DNA from: WLNJ01 sp037131165
GTDB lineage: Bacteria > Actinomycetota > Thermoleophilia > Solirubrobacterales > Solirubrobacteraceae
Assembly (NCBI GenBank): GCA_037131165.1
Contig: JBAXRO010000003.1
Location: 1 to 63,419, forward strand
Reading direction: 5' to 3'
DNA: 63,419 nt
Shown: piece by piece, positions 19,105-28,285 of the stretch
Position numbering within the stretch: the stretch's first letter is position 1
Layout of the letters: each line of letters opens with the position of its first letter
Program-made: the position numbers and the translations under genes
Notes under the pieces: generated by a model
The model's input: only the letters and a program-made list of their open reading frames with translations
The model's database searches: none
What the model was told of the DNA's origin: nothing

Positions 19105-19983
19105 GTGGGCAGCATCGACTTCTTCGTCCGTGAGGCCCTGCGCACGCTCAGGCGCAACGCCCTCCCGTCGTTCGCGGCGATGGTCGCCGTTCTCGTGACG
19201 ATGCTCGTGCTCGGCGTCTTCATCCCGATCGTCCAGGCCGCCAATGGGGCAGCCGACTCAGTCAGGGGGAGGGTCCTCGTCAGCCTCTACATGAAGACCG
19301 ACGCGACCCCGGCCGACGTCCAGCGGGTCCGAGCGAAACTCGGAACCGTCGACGGTGTCGGCAAGGTCGAGTTCGTAAGCAAGGACAAGGCCTACGCGAT
19401 CGAGAGCAAGCGCGACCCGGAGGCTTACGCACTGCTGGGCAGCAACCCGCTGCCGGACACCTTCCGCGTGACCCCCAAGGACGCAGACAAGCTCGGTGCG
19501 CTGCGGACCGAACTGCAGAAGGTGGCCGATGCCGATCCGAAGGTCGACAACGTCCGCGACAGGCGGGACGACTCGACCAAGATCGTCAAGGCAACGAGCT
19601 TCGTGAAGCTGACGGTGGGTGTCCTGGCCGCGCTGCTGATCGCGGCGTCCGTCCTGCTCGTGGCCAACACCGTCCGGCTTTCGCTGTTCTCGCGTCGCCG
19701 CGAGGTCGAGGTCATGAAGCTCGTCGGTGCGACCGATCCCTTCATCCGCTGGCCATTCGTGGTCGAGGGCCTGATCGTCGGCGTGGTCGGAGCGGTAGGG
19801 GCGATCGCGGTGCTCGGCCTTGCCAAGGTCGCGCTGCTCGACCCGCTCGCCAAGGACTTTGCGCTGATCGCCGCACCGAGGACGCTCGCGTTCCCGCTGT
19901 TGGTCGGCATCCTGCTCTTGGCCGGGGCCGCCGTATCGACCCTCGGGTCGGTCGTATCGCTGCGCCGGTACCTCCGGGTTTGA
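19105..19983 (+). CDS. ftsX: cell division membrane protein FtsX
   Basis: Protein of 292 residues from GTG 19105. The N-terminal membrane segment (residues 22-42) is followed by an extracytoplasmic domain of about 125 residues (KVEFVSKDKAY, DTFRV) and then three more membrane segments, the usual four-helix FtsX plan. LFSRRREVEVMKLVGATDPFIRWPF is the conserved FtsX/MacB-type segment. It forms the membrane half of the FtsEX complex. It lies 2 bases after ftsE and 28 bases before an S41 peptidase. Confidence 0.93.
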   Translation: MGSIDFFVREALRTLRRNALPSFAAMVAVLVTMLVLGVFIPIVQAANGAADSVRGRVLVSLYMKTDATPADVQRVRAKLGTVDGVGKVEFVSKDKAYAIESKRDPEAYALLGSNPLPDTFRVTPKDADKLGALRTELQKVADADPKVDNVRDRRDDSTKIVKATSFVKLTVGVLAALLIAASVLLVANTVRLSLFSRRREVEVMKLVGATDPFIRWPFVVEGLIVGVVGAVGAIAVLGLAKVALLDPLAKDFALIAAPRTLAFPLLVGILLLAGAAVSTLGSVVSLRRYLRV

Positions 19984-20011
19984 TCCTCGACCGGGGCGCT
20001 AGCCTCATCTG

Positions 20012-21199
20012 ATGCGGACCGCACTCAAGGCTGTAGCGATTGCGGCCACATTGCTGTTCGTTTTGCTTGCCGGAATTCGGATCGGTGGCAACAGGGAAGC
20101 TCTGCCCGGGCCGCTCGCCCAGCTGGCGGGCCCTTCGCGCAGCGCCTCGTTCGATGAGGCGATCGGCCTGATCGAGGACAACTACTACCGCAAGATCGAC
20201 GACTCGACGCTCCAGAACGCCGGGATCGACGGGGCCGTCTCGAAGCTGAGGGACCGCTTCTCCGCATATCTCGATCCGCGCGCCTATCGCGCCTTCAAGA
20301 GCCATCAGAACCCCCACTTTTCGGGAATCGGCCTCGATGTCCGATTCGTCGAGGACGGCCTCCTGATCGCCCGGGTCTATCCCGGCACTCCGGCCGAGAA
20401 GGCCGGGATCAAGGCCGGCGAGACGGTGGTGACCGTCAACGGCAAGCCGATCCGCGGAAAGTCCGGGGAGTCGGCGGTCGCTTTGATCCAGGGGCAGCCC
20501 GGAACGCCCGTGACCGTCGGGATCAGGGACCGTTCGGGCAAGGTGCGCCAGATCGATGTCAAGCGGGCGCGGATTGCCGTCCCCTCGGTCGAGTCGAAGA
20601 CGGTGGTCGGACCGGGCGGGGTGAAGGTGGGCGTGGTCTCCCTGTCCGGGTTCGTCGAGCGGGCGGGCGCCCAGGTCTCGAAGGCGGTCAAGGCGCAGCT
20701 CGCCGTGGGAGCGGAAGCGATCGTGCTCGACTTGAGGGGCAACGGCGGTGGCCTTCTCGACGAAGCGGTAGCCGTCGGCAGTGTCTTCATCGAGCGAGGC
20801 CCGATCGTGATCACCAAGGGACGCAACCGACCGCGTGAGGTCTACCGCGCCGGCGGCGGGGCGATTCCGGCCAATGTCCCGGTCGTCGTGCTGGTCGACC
20901 GCAACTCGGCCAGCGCGTCGGAGATTGTGGCCGGCGCGATCCAAGACAGCGGAAGGGGAGTCGTCGTCGGCGGCCGCACCTTTGGCAAGGGAGTCTTCCA
21001 GGAGGTAACCGAGTTGCGCAACGGCGGGGCGCTCGACATCACTGTCGGCGAGTACTTCACTCCCTCGGGCCGCAACCTTGGTGGGGGCGGCGTCAAGCAG
21101 GGATCGGGAGTGAAGCCGAACATCGAGGTTTCACCCTCGGGCGGTCCTCAGGCCGCATTGGACGCTGCTGTTGCGCAAGCAGCCAGGAAGAAGAGATGA
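20012..21199 (+). CDS. S41 family C-terminal processing peptidase with PDZ domain
   Basis: Protein of 395 residues. An N-terminal hydrophobic segment at about 7-22 anchors or exports it. A PDZ domain covers about 95-180 (GIGLDV, ARVYPGTPAEKAGIKAGE). The catalytic serine lies in NSASASEIVAGA and the lysine in FGKGVFQ, giving the Ser/Lys dyad of CtpA-type proteases. These cut extracytoplasmic proteins near the C-terminus, often cell-wall hydrolases or their regulators. Position directly after ftsX suggests a role in wall remodelling at division. Its TGA overlaps the ATG of the RNase R gene. Confidence 0.92.
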   Translation: MRTALKAVAIAATLLFVLLAGIRIGGNREALPGPLAQLAGPSRSASFDEAIGLIEDNYYRKIDDSTLQNAGIDGAVSKLRDRFSAYLDPRAYRAFKSHQNPHFSGIGLDVRFVEDGLLIARVYPGTPAEKAGIKAGETVVTVNGKPIRGKSGESAVALIQGQPGTPVTVGIRDRSGKVRQIDVKRARIAVPSVESKTVVGPGGVKVGVVSLSGFVERAGAQVSKAVKAQLAVGAEAIVLDLRGNGGGLLDEAVAVGSVFIERGPIVITKGRNRPREVYRAGGGAIPANVPVVVLVDRNSASASEIVAGAIQDSGRGVVVGGRTFGKGVFQEVTELRNGGALDITVGEYFTPSGRNLGGGGVKQGSGVKPNIEVSPSGGPQAALDAAVAQAARKKR

Positions 21200-23328
21200 C
21201 GCCGAAGGCCGGGGGTTCGCGGGCATCGTCGGGCAAGGGGCGCAAGCGCCGCGAGACCAAGGACGTCAAGCGCAAGAAGGGTGGCGGCAAGGCCCCAACG
21301 GGTAAGTCGGGCAAGCCCCGTTCCGCTTCGAAGAAGAAGGTTAAGCAGGCTGCCGGGTCCGATTCGCCGATATCCACCGGCCCGAAGCCCAAGTCGGCGA
21401 AGAAGAGCAAATCCGCCAAGGCCCGCCCGAAGAGCGGAGCCGATCGGCGCGAGCGCACCGGGCCGGCCGGCGCGAACGAGGGCAGGGGAGGTCGCAGCGG
21501 GAATCGGCGGATGCCCGGTGGTGAGCGCGGCCAAGCCGGGCGACGCAGCGAGGGCGGTGTCGCAGGGACGGTGCGTGCGCCGGCGGCTGTCGCCTCCGAT
21601 CAGGAGTCCAGCAGGATCGGTGCGATCACCAGGCGTGGCCGCAGCATCACCGCCGAACCGATCTTCGGTCCCGGGCCGCGAACGCCGATCGACACCGGTG
21701 GGCGCGACGCCCCGCGGCTGAACGAGGATGACCTCGTCCTGCTGCCGCCACCCGGGAGGGACCGAAGCGGCCGAGTCAGGCCCGAGCGGGTCGTCGGGAG
21801 GGTCGACAACGCCCGCGACGTGATCGAGGCGCTGATGCTCGACCGCGGTCTCACCCGCTCGTTCCCCAAGCAAGTCGAGGCGGAGGCAGAGCGCGTCGCC
21901 GGCCTGATCGACGATACCGGCCGCGTGGACCTTCGTGACCTCACCACCTTCACGATCGACCCGACCTCGGCGCGCGACTTCGACGACGCGATCAGCGCCG
22001 AGCAGCTCGACGACGGCCGGGCACGGGTCTGGGTCCATATCGCCGACGTCTCGGCTTTCGTGCGTCCGGGTTCCCTCCTCGACGAGGAGGCAATCAGGCG
22101 CTCGACGAGCGTCTACGTTCCGGGTGCCGTGGAGCCGATGCTCCCGCACTCGCTCAGCAGCGGGGCCTGCTCGCTCGTCCCGGGCGAGGACCGCCTCGCT
22201 GTGACCGTGAGGATGGACTTCGACGGCCCCGACTGCGTAGCCAGCGAGGTGCTGAGGACTGTGATCCGCTCCGACGAGAGGCTCGACTACGACGAGGTCG
22301 ACAGGATCCTGCTCGGCGAGGTCGCAGCCCGTGAACCGTGGGCCAAGCCGCTCGCCGTCGCCCGCGAGGTGTCAGCCGCTCTGGCCAAGCGGCGGGCGGA
22401 GCGTCACGCCCTCGCGCTCGACCGCCCGGAGCCTGAGTTCGCGTTCGACGCCGACGGCAACGTGAGCGGCTGGAAGCAGGTCGACCAGACCGAGAGCCAC
22501 AGGCTGATTGAAATGCTGATGGTGGCCGCCAACTCCGAGGTCGCGCGCCTGCTGGTCGAGCACAAGGCGCCCGCTCTGCATCGGGTCCATGAGCGCCCCG
22601 ATCCCGCCGCAGTCGACCTGCTGCTCTCGCGGTTGGAGTCGCTCGACATCCCGACTCCGCCGGCACCGAAGGCGATGACGCCGTCCGACGCCGTTCGGAT
22701 CTCGGCCGAGGCCTCGGTCCTCGTCGATCATTGGACCCGCAGGGAGCAGCGCGGCAGGCTCGGGATCACGACTCTCGTCCTGCGCGCCCTGCAGCAGGCC
22801 CGTTACGACAGCAAGCCGCTTGGCCACAGCGGTCTCGGGCTCGAGCACTACTGCCACTTCACCTCACCGATCCGCCGCTATCCGGACATCGTCTGTCACC
22901 GGGCGATCCTCTCCGCGCTCGGCCTGGGGGAGGACAAGCCCTCCTCGGCTGGAATGGCCGAGCTGGCGGAGTGGACGAGCGCACAGGAGCGCCGCGCGAT
23001 GGTGATCGAGCGTGACGCCGACGACATCGCGAGCTGCTTCCTGCTCGCCCGGGAGATCGCGGTCGGGGGGATCGACACGGTCTTCGACGGTGAGATCGTC
23101 GGGGTGATCGGAGCCGGTCTGTTCGTCGACTTCGGTGGCGGGTTCGAGGGCATGCTTCCCGTCCGCAGGCTCCATGGGGGCTGGTGGGACACCAACCCCG
23201 AGCAGACGATGCTGGTGGCAGACAGCGGCAAGCGGCTCAGGCTCGGCGACCCGATCAGGGTCGAGGTGGGTCGTGTCGACTGCCCGAGGGGGCGCTGTGA
23301 CCTGTACCCGGCGAGCCGCCGGGACTAG
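21196..23328 (+). CDS. ribonuclease R family exoribonuclease (RNB domain)
   Basis: Protein of 710 residues. Residues 1-75 are Lys/Arg-rich and probably disordered. The RNB catalytic domain spans roughly 245-590: TIDPTSARDFDDAIS carries the metal-binding aspartates, then WVHIADVSAFV, PMLPHSLS, SHRLIEMLMVAAN and HFTSPIRRYPD. The C-terminal S1-like part is GEIVGVIGAGLFVDF. RNase R degrades structured RNA 3' to 5' and works with SmpB/tmRNA on stalled messages, which fits smpB 21 bases downstream. The usual N-terminal cold-shock domains are not obvious. The start overlaps the peptidase stop (ATGA). Confidence 0.93.
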   Translation: MTPKAGGSRASSGKGRKRRETKDVKRKKGGGKAPTGKSGKPRSASKKKVKQAAGSDSPISTGPKPKSAKKSKSAKARPKSGADRRERTGPAGANEGRGGRSGNRRMPGGERGQAGRRSEGGVAGTVRAPAAVASDQESSRIGAITRRGRSITAEPIFGPGPRTPIDTGGRDAPRLNEDDLVLLPPPGRDRSGRVRPERVVGRVDNARDVIEALMLDRGLTRSFPKQVEAEAERVAGLIDDTGRVDLRDLTTFTIDPTSARDFDDAISAEQLDDGRARVWVHIADVSAFVRPGSLLDEEAIRRSTSVYVPGAVEPMLPHSLSSGACSLVPGEDRLAVTVRMDFDGPDCVASEVLRTVIRSDERLDYDEVDRILLGEVAAREPWAKPLAVAREVSAALAKRRAERHALALDRPEPEFAFDADGNVSGWKQVDQTESHRLIEMLMVAANSEVARLLVEHKAPALHRVHERPDPAAVDLLLSRLESLDIPTPPAPKAMTPSDAVRISAEASVLVDHWTRREQRGRLGITTLVLRALQQARYDSKPLGHSGLGLEHYCHFTSPIRRYPDIVCHRAILSALGLGEDKPSSAGMAELAEWTSAQERRAMVIERDADDIASCFLLAREIAVGGIDTVFDGEIVGVIGAGLFVDFGGGFEGMLPVRRLHGGWWDTNPEQTMLVADSGKRLRLGDPIRVEVGRVDCPRGRCDLYPASRRD

Positions 23329-23349
23329 GCTTCGGAGCGGAGGAGCCAG

Positions 23350-23853
23350 ATGGCCAAGTCGAAGGCGAAGTCGAACAAGGGCGGGATCAAGGAGCCGATA
23401 ACGAGCGGGATCGTCGCCAGCAACAGGCGCGCCTCCCACAAGTACGAGTTCCTCGAGAAGATCGAGTGCGGGATCCAGCTGCGCGGAAGCGAGGTCAAGT
23501 CGTTGCGCCAAGGGGCCGCCCAGTTAGCCGACGCCTATGCGAGCGTCGACCGCGGCGAGGTCTGGCTGCACAACATGCACATCCCGCATTACGCACCCGC
23601 GGCCGGGGAGAACCACCCACCGGAGCGTTCACGCAAGCTCCTGCTCCACAGGCGGCAGATCGAAAAGCTGGTCGGCCAAACGGCGGAGAAGGGCTTGACG
23701 CTCGTCCCGACCAAGGTCTACTTCTCGGGTCGCACCGCGAAGGTCGAACTCGCTGTCGCCCGGGGCAAGCAGCTGCATGACAAGCGCCGTGACATCAAGG
23801 AACGCGAAATGAAGCGCGAGATGGAGCGGGCAGCCGGCACCAGGCGTCGCTGA
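23350..23853 (+). CDS. smpB: SsrA-binding protein SmpB
   Basis: Protein of 167 residues. SmpB binds the tRNA-like part of tmRNA and brings it to stalled ribosomes. Family features: IVASNRRASHKYEFLEKIECGI, LRGSEVKSLRQG, YASVDRGEVWLHNMHI, the HxxRxRKLLLHR-type segment with ERSRKLLLHRRQI, LVPTKVYFSGR and the basic C-terminal tail KRDIKEREMKREM. AGGAG ends 4 bases before ATG 23350. tmRNA itself is encoded 1.5 kb downstream with one opposite-strand gene between. Confidence 0.97.
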   Translation: MAKSKAKSNKGGIKEPITSGIVASNRRASHKYEFLEKIECGIQLRGSEVKSLRQGAAQLADAYASVDRGEVWLHNMHIPHYAPAAGENHPPERSRKLLLHRRQIEKLVGQTAEKGLTLVPTKVYFSGRTAKVELAVARGKQLHDKRRDIKEREMKREMERAAGTRRR

Positions 23854-23878
23854 GCGCAGATCGGGCGGCGAGCGCCGC

Positions 23879-25255
23879 TCATTGCAGATCCTTGCGGCTG
23901 GCGATCGCCGAGGCGAGTGCCCGGGCCAGCTTCGCATAGCCCTTGGGGGTCGGGTGGGTTCCGTCCTGTGTCCAGCGCGAGGCCGTCGACCGCGTCCAAA
24001 GCCCAGCGAAGGCGTTGACGTAGTCGCAGCGGTTGCGGCCTGCGGCTGCCCTCGCGATGGCGAGGTACGCGGCAGTTCTCGCGGAAGGCAGCCTCGGATT
24101 GGGGGCGTGGGGCACGTACATGCAGCCACCGGTCTGCGTCGCGAGTTCGAACCGAGCATCGAGGGATGCGTCGAACCGGCCTCTCGCGATGTTCGGCGGC
24201 CGGCCGAAGTCCTCGATGAACTCGTCGTTGGTTCCTCGAAGGTTCACGGTGAGGTCGGCCCGCAGCAGCCTCAAGGCCGCCAGCTGGGCTGGCGCAATGT
24301 CCTCCGACGAGAGGGAACTGGACCTTGCGACCCGGTTGATCACGAGGGCACGGCCTGGCGTTCGAGTCCGTTCGGCGACCGCCCCGAGGAACGTGACGGC
24401 TCCGCCTGCATTCCCGACTGCCAGGCTGTGCGTGCCGTCAGTCAATCCTTCGAGGTCATGGCGCTGGGGCATGCCCGTCGGGTTGCCCGAACCCGTCCCG
24501 AAGACCAAGGTCCTCGGGCTTGGGCCGGCCGCAGAGAGACTCACTTTCCCGGTTGTCGTCAGAACGGGCCGATCAAGGGAAACGCAGGGACAGGCGAGTC
24601 CGCCAAGCAGTCCGGTTGCCTTGAACGCAGTCACCTTCGTGCCGGATTGAAGGCCCGGTCCGGAGAGCGACTGCCCCGGAATGAACTCACCGCTCCCCAG
24701 CTGGATTCCGGCGATCGTCCTGCTGCCCGCGACCAGCGAGTCGACGGTCGCCGAGACCTGATCGACCAGTACCTTCACCGTCCCGTCTTCGCCGGCATTC
24801 CCTGTGATGACCGAGATCGAGTCGCCGGTAACCCGTGTGCTCGTCCAGGAGCCTGGTTCCCGGGACGTGGACGGCATCCCGTCGGCCCCTTCGGATGCCT
24901 TGGCGGTGAGATGCTGGCCGAGGTCGAACCACGTTCCCGTCCGCCTCCAGGGTGTGGACACAGGGATTCCTGCGGGCAGGCAGCCGACGCCCCCCGAGCA
25001 GGCCCGGTGAGCCGGAACGTAGCCGGTACCGCCGGATCGCCAGCCATATCGCGTTGCGCTGCGCGAGCTGAGAAGTTCCTTGAGTACGAGCGATCCCAAG
25101 TCCGTGCCGGGATTTGCGTACGTTGAGAGGCTCTCGGTGATCGAGTCGCCGACCAGCACGATCCGGATCGGCCGCGCGTCGGCCGGTCGGCTACCGAGTG
25201 TCAGGGTGGCAAAGGCGAGGAGAAGGGCCACCGTTATCGGCCTCGCTGTCTGCAC
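23879..25255 (-). CDS. secreted SGNH/GDSL-type hydrolase with inserted beta domain
   Basis: Protein of 458 residues from GTG 25255. Residues 1-27 form a Sec signal peptide ending ADA. The SGNH nucleophile block is VLVGDSITES at 34-43, the oxyanion asparagine may be in LRGTNDEF, and the catalytic Asp/His pair is DGTHPTPKG near the C-terminus. Between them lies about 200 residues rich in Gly, Thr and Val, probably a beta-sandwich insertion. Members deacylate or de-esterify lipids or carbohydrates outside the cell. It is convergent with smpB and sits between smpB and ssrA. The substrate is unknown. Confidence 0.75.
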   Translation of the reverse strand: MQTARPITVALLLAFATLTLGSRPADARPIRIVLVGDSITESLSTYANPGTDLGSLVLKELLSSRSATRYGWRSGGTGYVPAHRACSGGVGCLPAGIPVSTPWRRTGTWFDLGQHLTAKASEGADGMPSTSREPGSWTSTRVTGDSISVITGNAGEDGTVKVLVDQVSATVDSLVAGSRTIAGIQLGSGEFIPGQSLSGPGLQSGTKVTAFKATGLLGGLACPCVSLDRPVLTTTGKVSLSAAGPSPRTLVFGTGSGNPTGMPQRHDLEGLTDGTHSLAVGNAGGAVTFLGAVAERTRTPGRALVINRVARSSSLSSEDIAPAQLAALRLLRADLTVNLRGTNDEFIEDFGRPPNIARGRFDASLDARFELATQTGGCMYVPHAPNPRLPSARTAAYLAIARAAAGRNRCDYVNAFAGLWTRSTASRWTQDGTHPTPKGYAKLARALASAIASRKDLQ

Positions 25256-25389
25256 GCGCGAAGGATAATCCAGCTGTTGAGACGGTGCTCCGCTTGCCTC
25301 AGGCCGCGCTGCGCTGCCGGCGGACCGCGGTCACTCACTGTGCAGGACACCCTTCCGTCCGGTGGCTAGACTGGGGACACAACACCCAC

Positions 25390-25754
25390 GGGGACGACAG
25401 GCTTCGACGCGGTTGGATCGCGGGGGTGGTTGCGAGTCGAGGTGCCGGTTGGCCTCGTTAATCCACCGGCAAAAACCATAAGTGCGGACTCTCACGAGTA
25501 CGCCCTCGCTGCCTAGCAAACACTAGGTGAGTGAGGTGTCGGCCCCCGAAGCCTGCGGCGGGGATCGCCGGCATCAACAGCAGGATCACCCGGTGAGGAA
25601 GGTCCTCGCCGATCCGGGGACATCAACCAGGAGGGCTGGTCCCGGGACACCCCGCCGGTGCGGCGACATCGGGACGAGATCTGAGCACCGGACACGCTCG
25701 TAGACACCACCTTCAGCGCAACTGCGGACGCGGGTTCGACTCCCGCCGTCTCCA
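25390..25754 (+). ncRNA. ssrA: transfer-messenger RNA (tmRNA)
   Basis: The 5' end GGGGACGACAGGCTTCGACG pairs with the 3' end CGTCTCC (25747-25753) to form the acceptor stem, and the T-arm GCGGGTTCGACTCCCGC precedes it. The tag frame runs 25469-25516 and encodes AKTISADSHEYALAA then TAG, with resume codon GCA. The tag ends in YALAA, as proteolysis tags do. CCA is not encoded after the discriminator A754, so it must be added. smpB lies upstream. A TAGACT at 25367-25372 is a candidate -10. Ends are set by pairing and may be off by a base or two. Confidence 0.95.
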
Positions 25755-25773
25755 CTTATCTCAGGGATTCCGA

Positions 25774-25808
25774 CCTCCCTCCGGCCTCGATCAGGCACCG
25801 GGGGGAGG
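25774..25808. terminator. terminator after ssrA, possibly bidirectional
   Basis: CCTCCCTCCGG (25774-25784) pairs with CCGGGGGGAGG (25798-25808), 11 bp including one T-G pair, with an inner CCT/AGG. It lies 20 bases after tmRNA and 20 bases from the stop of the converging hypothetical gene. No T-run follows. Confidence 0.65.
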
Positions 25809-25827
25809 CGGACCTGTGCCGCGCGAC

Positions 25828-26190
25828 CTAGCCGGCCATGCGACGAAGGCCGCCGACAGGACCCTGGGGGCCCACCCGGCGCAGGGATCGCGCACGGCGC
25901 ATGCTTTCCGCTCCCTTGTCGGCGAGGACCTTCACTCGATCCCCCGGGAAGAGGTCGGTGATCGATCGCCTACCGTCTCCGTCACCGTCCTCGACGTTGC
26001 GGAGTCTGGCTCCGGACAGGTCGAACCAGAGTCTTCGGCTCGAGCGCTCATCCTCGACTTCGATCCGGTCGTTGATCGGATCGAGCGCTGTCAGGCGGCC
26101 AATCACCTCCTCGGTGCCTGCTGCGTGCGCGTCCTTGCGGCTGCTGCGCGGTGGCGCAGCGTTGGCGTTGCGATGTGACTTGAAGGGCAC
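25828..26190 (-). CDS. hypothetical small basic/acidic beta protein
   Basis: Protein of 120 residues from GTG 26190, with a clear AAAGGAG ribosome site 6 bases before the start, which supports it as real. Residues 1-24 are basic. From about 27 to 100 the pattern alternates short beta strands with acidic loops (VIGRLTALDPINDRIEVED, RLWFDLSGA, GDRVKVLAD), reminiscent of an OB-fold or similar small barrel, and the tail is Arg/Gly-rich. I do not recognise a named family. Neighbours are ssrA (convergent) and the DNA repair methyltransferase upstream on the same strand, 96 bases away. A nucleic-acid-binding role is only a guess. Confidence 0.65.
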   Translation of the reverse strand: MPFKSHRNANAAPPRSSRKDAHAAGTEEVIGRLTALDPINDRIEVEDERSSRRLWFDLSGARLRNVEDGDGDGRRSITDLFPGDRVKVLADKGAESMRRARSLRRVGPQGPVGGLRRMAG

Positions 26191-26286
26191 TTGGACTCCT
26201 TTCGGGGTGCTTGGGCTTTCTCGTCACAACAGATGAAACAGGGGCGGCGTAAAGCGGCACTAAACGAAGGCGGGAGGCGAGGGTCT

Positions 26287-26760
26287 TCAGCGCCGGGCCT
26301 CGTGCTCGAGCAGCCAGCGCTTCGCCTCGCTGCCGCCGCCGTATTGGCCGATCGCGCCGTCGGAACGGACGACCCGGTGGCAGGGAATGACGATCGCGAT
26401 CGGGTTCGAGCCCTCGGCGGTGCCAACCGCACGGGCGGCCCCGGGTCGGCCGACCGCAGCGGCGAGCTCGCCGTACGACAGCGTCGCGCCGAACGGGATC
26501 CTTGAGGTCCGCATCAGCACGTCCCTGCGGAAGTCGGTCAGGCCGATGAGATCGAGCGGGAGGTCGAACTCCAGTCGATCCCCGCTGAAGTAGTCACCGA
26601 GCTGAAGTACGGCTTGCTCGAGCGGGGCAGGTCGGTCGTCTCCCACCCCTCGTTGAGGGATTTGACCGAGACCCCGGCTGTCGGTGCCCGCTTGGAAGGA
26701 GACGCTCACGAGCGCAGCCTCGGTCGCCGCGATGAGCAGCGGTCCGATCGGAGTATCCAT
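26287..26760 (-). CDS. methylated-DNA-protein cysteine methyltransferase (Ogt/MGMT type)
   Basis: Protein of 157 residues if it starts at ATG 26760. An upstream in-frame GTG at 26835 would give 182 residues. The acceptor cysteine is in VIPCHRVV; LSYGELAAAVGRPGAARAVG is the helix-turn-helix, with FGATLSY and the C-terminal GGGSEAKRWLL. Such proteins remove O6-alkyl groups from guanine by suicide transfer to the cysteine. It diverges from the erythromycin esterase gene. No Ada-type regulatory domain is present. Confidence 0.92.
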   Translation of the reverse strand: MDTPIGPLLIAATEAALVSVSFQAGTDSRGLGQIPQRGVGDDRPAPLEQAVLQLGDYFSGDRLEFDLPLDLIGLTDFRRDVLMRTSRIPFGATLSYGELAAAVGRPGAARAVGTAEGSNPIAIVIPCHRVVRSDGAIGQYGGGSEAKRWLLEHEARR

Positions 26761-26900
26761 CCGCTCGGCCGCCACAGGCGCTCGCTCGGCCGTTCCGGAG
26801 GCGTCCCGCCCTGTCACTGCTCCCGCCTCTTGCACGCGCGCCGGTGGGCTGGTCGTCCCCTTTCCCTTGACAGGGTCCGGGGGCGGCGGAGGATGGAGCC

Positions 26901-28277
26901 GTGGCAGTCCGGGCCGAAGTACTCACCACCGAGTCGGACCGCGAGGTCTCGGCGGCGTCGCGAGCCGTGCTGGCGGCGGCGCTGCCGATCACCGGCGACG
27001 CAACCGACTACGACGGGCTGCTCGAGCGGATCGGCAATTCGAGGATCGTGATGATTGGCGAGGCGTCCCATGGCACTCAGGAGTTCTACTCCGAACGGGC
27101 GCGGATCACCCAGAGGTTGATCGCGGAGCGCGGCTTCACGGCTGTCGCGATCGAAGGCGACTGGCCCGATTCCTGGCCCGTCAACCGCTACGTGCGCGGG
27201 CTGGCGGCCCACGACGATCCCGAGCGGGCGCTCGGCGCCTACCGTCGCTTCCCGACCTGGATGTGGCGGAACACCGTGGTCACCGAGTTCATCGCGTGGC
27301 TGCGTACGTACAACGCCCGAATCGGCCCTGAAAGCGCGAGGGTCGGCTTCTACGGCCTCGATCTCTACAGCCTCTACGAGTCGATCGAGGCTGTGATCGA
27401 ATATCTCGAACGGGTCGACCCGCGGGCCGCAGCGAGAGCTCGGGAGCGCTATTCGTGCTTCGAGGCGTTCGGGACTGAGAGCGTCAGGTACGGCCGCGAG
27501 GTCTCCCTGGGTGTCGGTGAGCCTTGTCGCCGCGAAGCGGTAGCCCAACTCGTGTCGCTGCAGCGTCACGCAGCCGATTGGCTGAGGCGTGACGGCTTCA
27601 CTGCCGAGGACGACTTCCTCCATGCCGAGGTCAACGCGAGGACCGTCAGCGACGCAGAGGAGTACTACCGGTCCATGTTCACCGACCCGCACGGCTCTTG
27701 GAACCTCCGCGACCGCCATATGGGCGACACGCTCGATCGGCTGATTGCCCATCTCGCCCGCCACGGCCACGGGGGCGGGGTGGTCGTCTGGGCTCACAAC
27801 TCGCACGTCGGCGATTCGCGGGCGACCGAGATGAGCACGCGCGGCGAGTTCACCCTCGGCCGGTTCGCACGGGAGCGTCACGGCGCGGATGTGGTGCTTG
27901 TCGGGATGACGACCCACAGGGGCACTGTTACGGCTGCGTCGGACTGGGGGCTGCCGGGGATGCGTCGGCATGTTCGTCCGGCCCTCGAAGGGAGCGTCGA
28001 GCACCTGCTCCACTCCACCGGCCTGCCGGCCTTCCTGGTGATCCCCGACCCGGGCAGCGGCGTTCACAGGAGACTGGGTGAGCGCAGGCTCGAGCGGGCA
28101 ATCGGCGTTGTCTACCGCCCACGGACCGAGCGCGAGAGCCACTACCGATGGAGCCACGTCGCCGATGAGTTCGACGCGATCGTCCACATCGACGAGACCG
28201 ACGCGCTCAAGCCACTGGAAGGAACCGCCGAGTGGCGACGCGGCGAGCCACCCGAGACCTACCCGAGCGCCCTCTAG
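26901..28277 (+). CDS. erythromycin esterase family protein
   Basis: Protein of 458 residues from GTG 26901. Family residues are visible: GEASHGTQEF at 53-62 with Glu54 and His57, IEGDWPDSWPVNRYV, VGFYGLDLYSLYESI and WAHNSHVGDSRATEM with the second histidine. The family includes macrolide-ring esterases, but most bacterial members hydrolyse unknown substrates, so resistance should not be assumed. It lies 8 bases before a phosphoribosyltransferase/hydrolase fusion. The same two domain types occur joined in mycobacterial Rv2030c, so a functional link is plausible. Confidence 0.85.
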   Translation: MAVRAEVLTTESDREVSAASRAVLAAALPITGDATDYDGLLERIGNSRIVMIGEASHGTQEFYSERARITQRLIAERGFTAVAIEGDWPDSWPVNRYVRGLAAHDDPERALGAYRRFPTWMWRNTVVTEFIAWLRTYNARIGPESARVGFYGLDLYSLYESIEAVIEYLERVDPRAAARARERYSCFEAFGTESVRYGREVSLGVGEPCRREAVAQLVSLQRHAADWLRRDGFTAEDDFLHAEVNARTVSDAEEYYRSMFTDPHGSWNLRDRHMGDTLDRLIAHLARHGHGGGVVVWAHNSHVGDSRATEMSTRGEFTLGRFARERHGADVVLVGMTTHRGTVTAASDWGLPGMRRHVRPALEGSVEHLLHSTGLPAFLVIPDPGSGVHRRLGERRLERAIGVVYRPRTERESHYRWSHVADEFDAIVHIDETDALKPLEGTAEWRRGEPPETYPSAL

Positions 28278-28285
28278 ACCCGCCG

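Noticed and set aside
23852..23878. Hairpin between smpB and the SGNH hydrolase
   Set aside because: Short GC-rich stem of about five pairs with a small loop; not distinct from chance in this DNA.
25513..25755. Minus-strand open frames across the tmRNA
   Set aside because: They fall in an RNA gene with clear acceptor pairing and tag reading frame.
26901..28277. Macrolide resistance call for the erythromycin esterase homologue
   Set aside because: The family motifs are present, but most family members act on other substrates and no resistance context is present.
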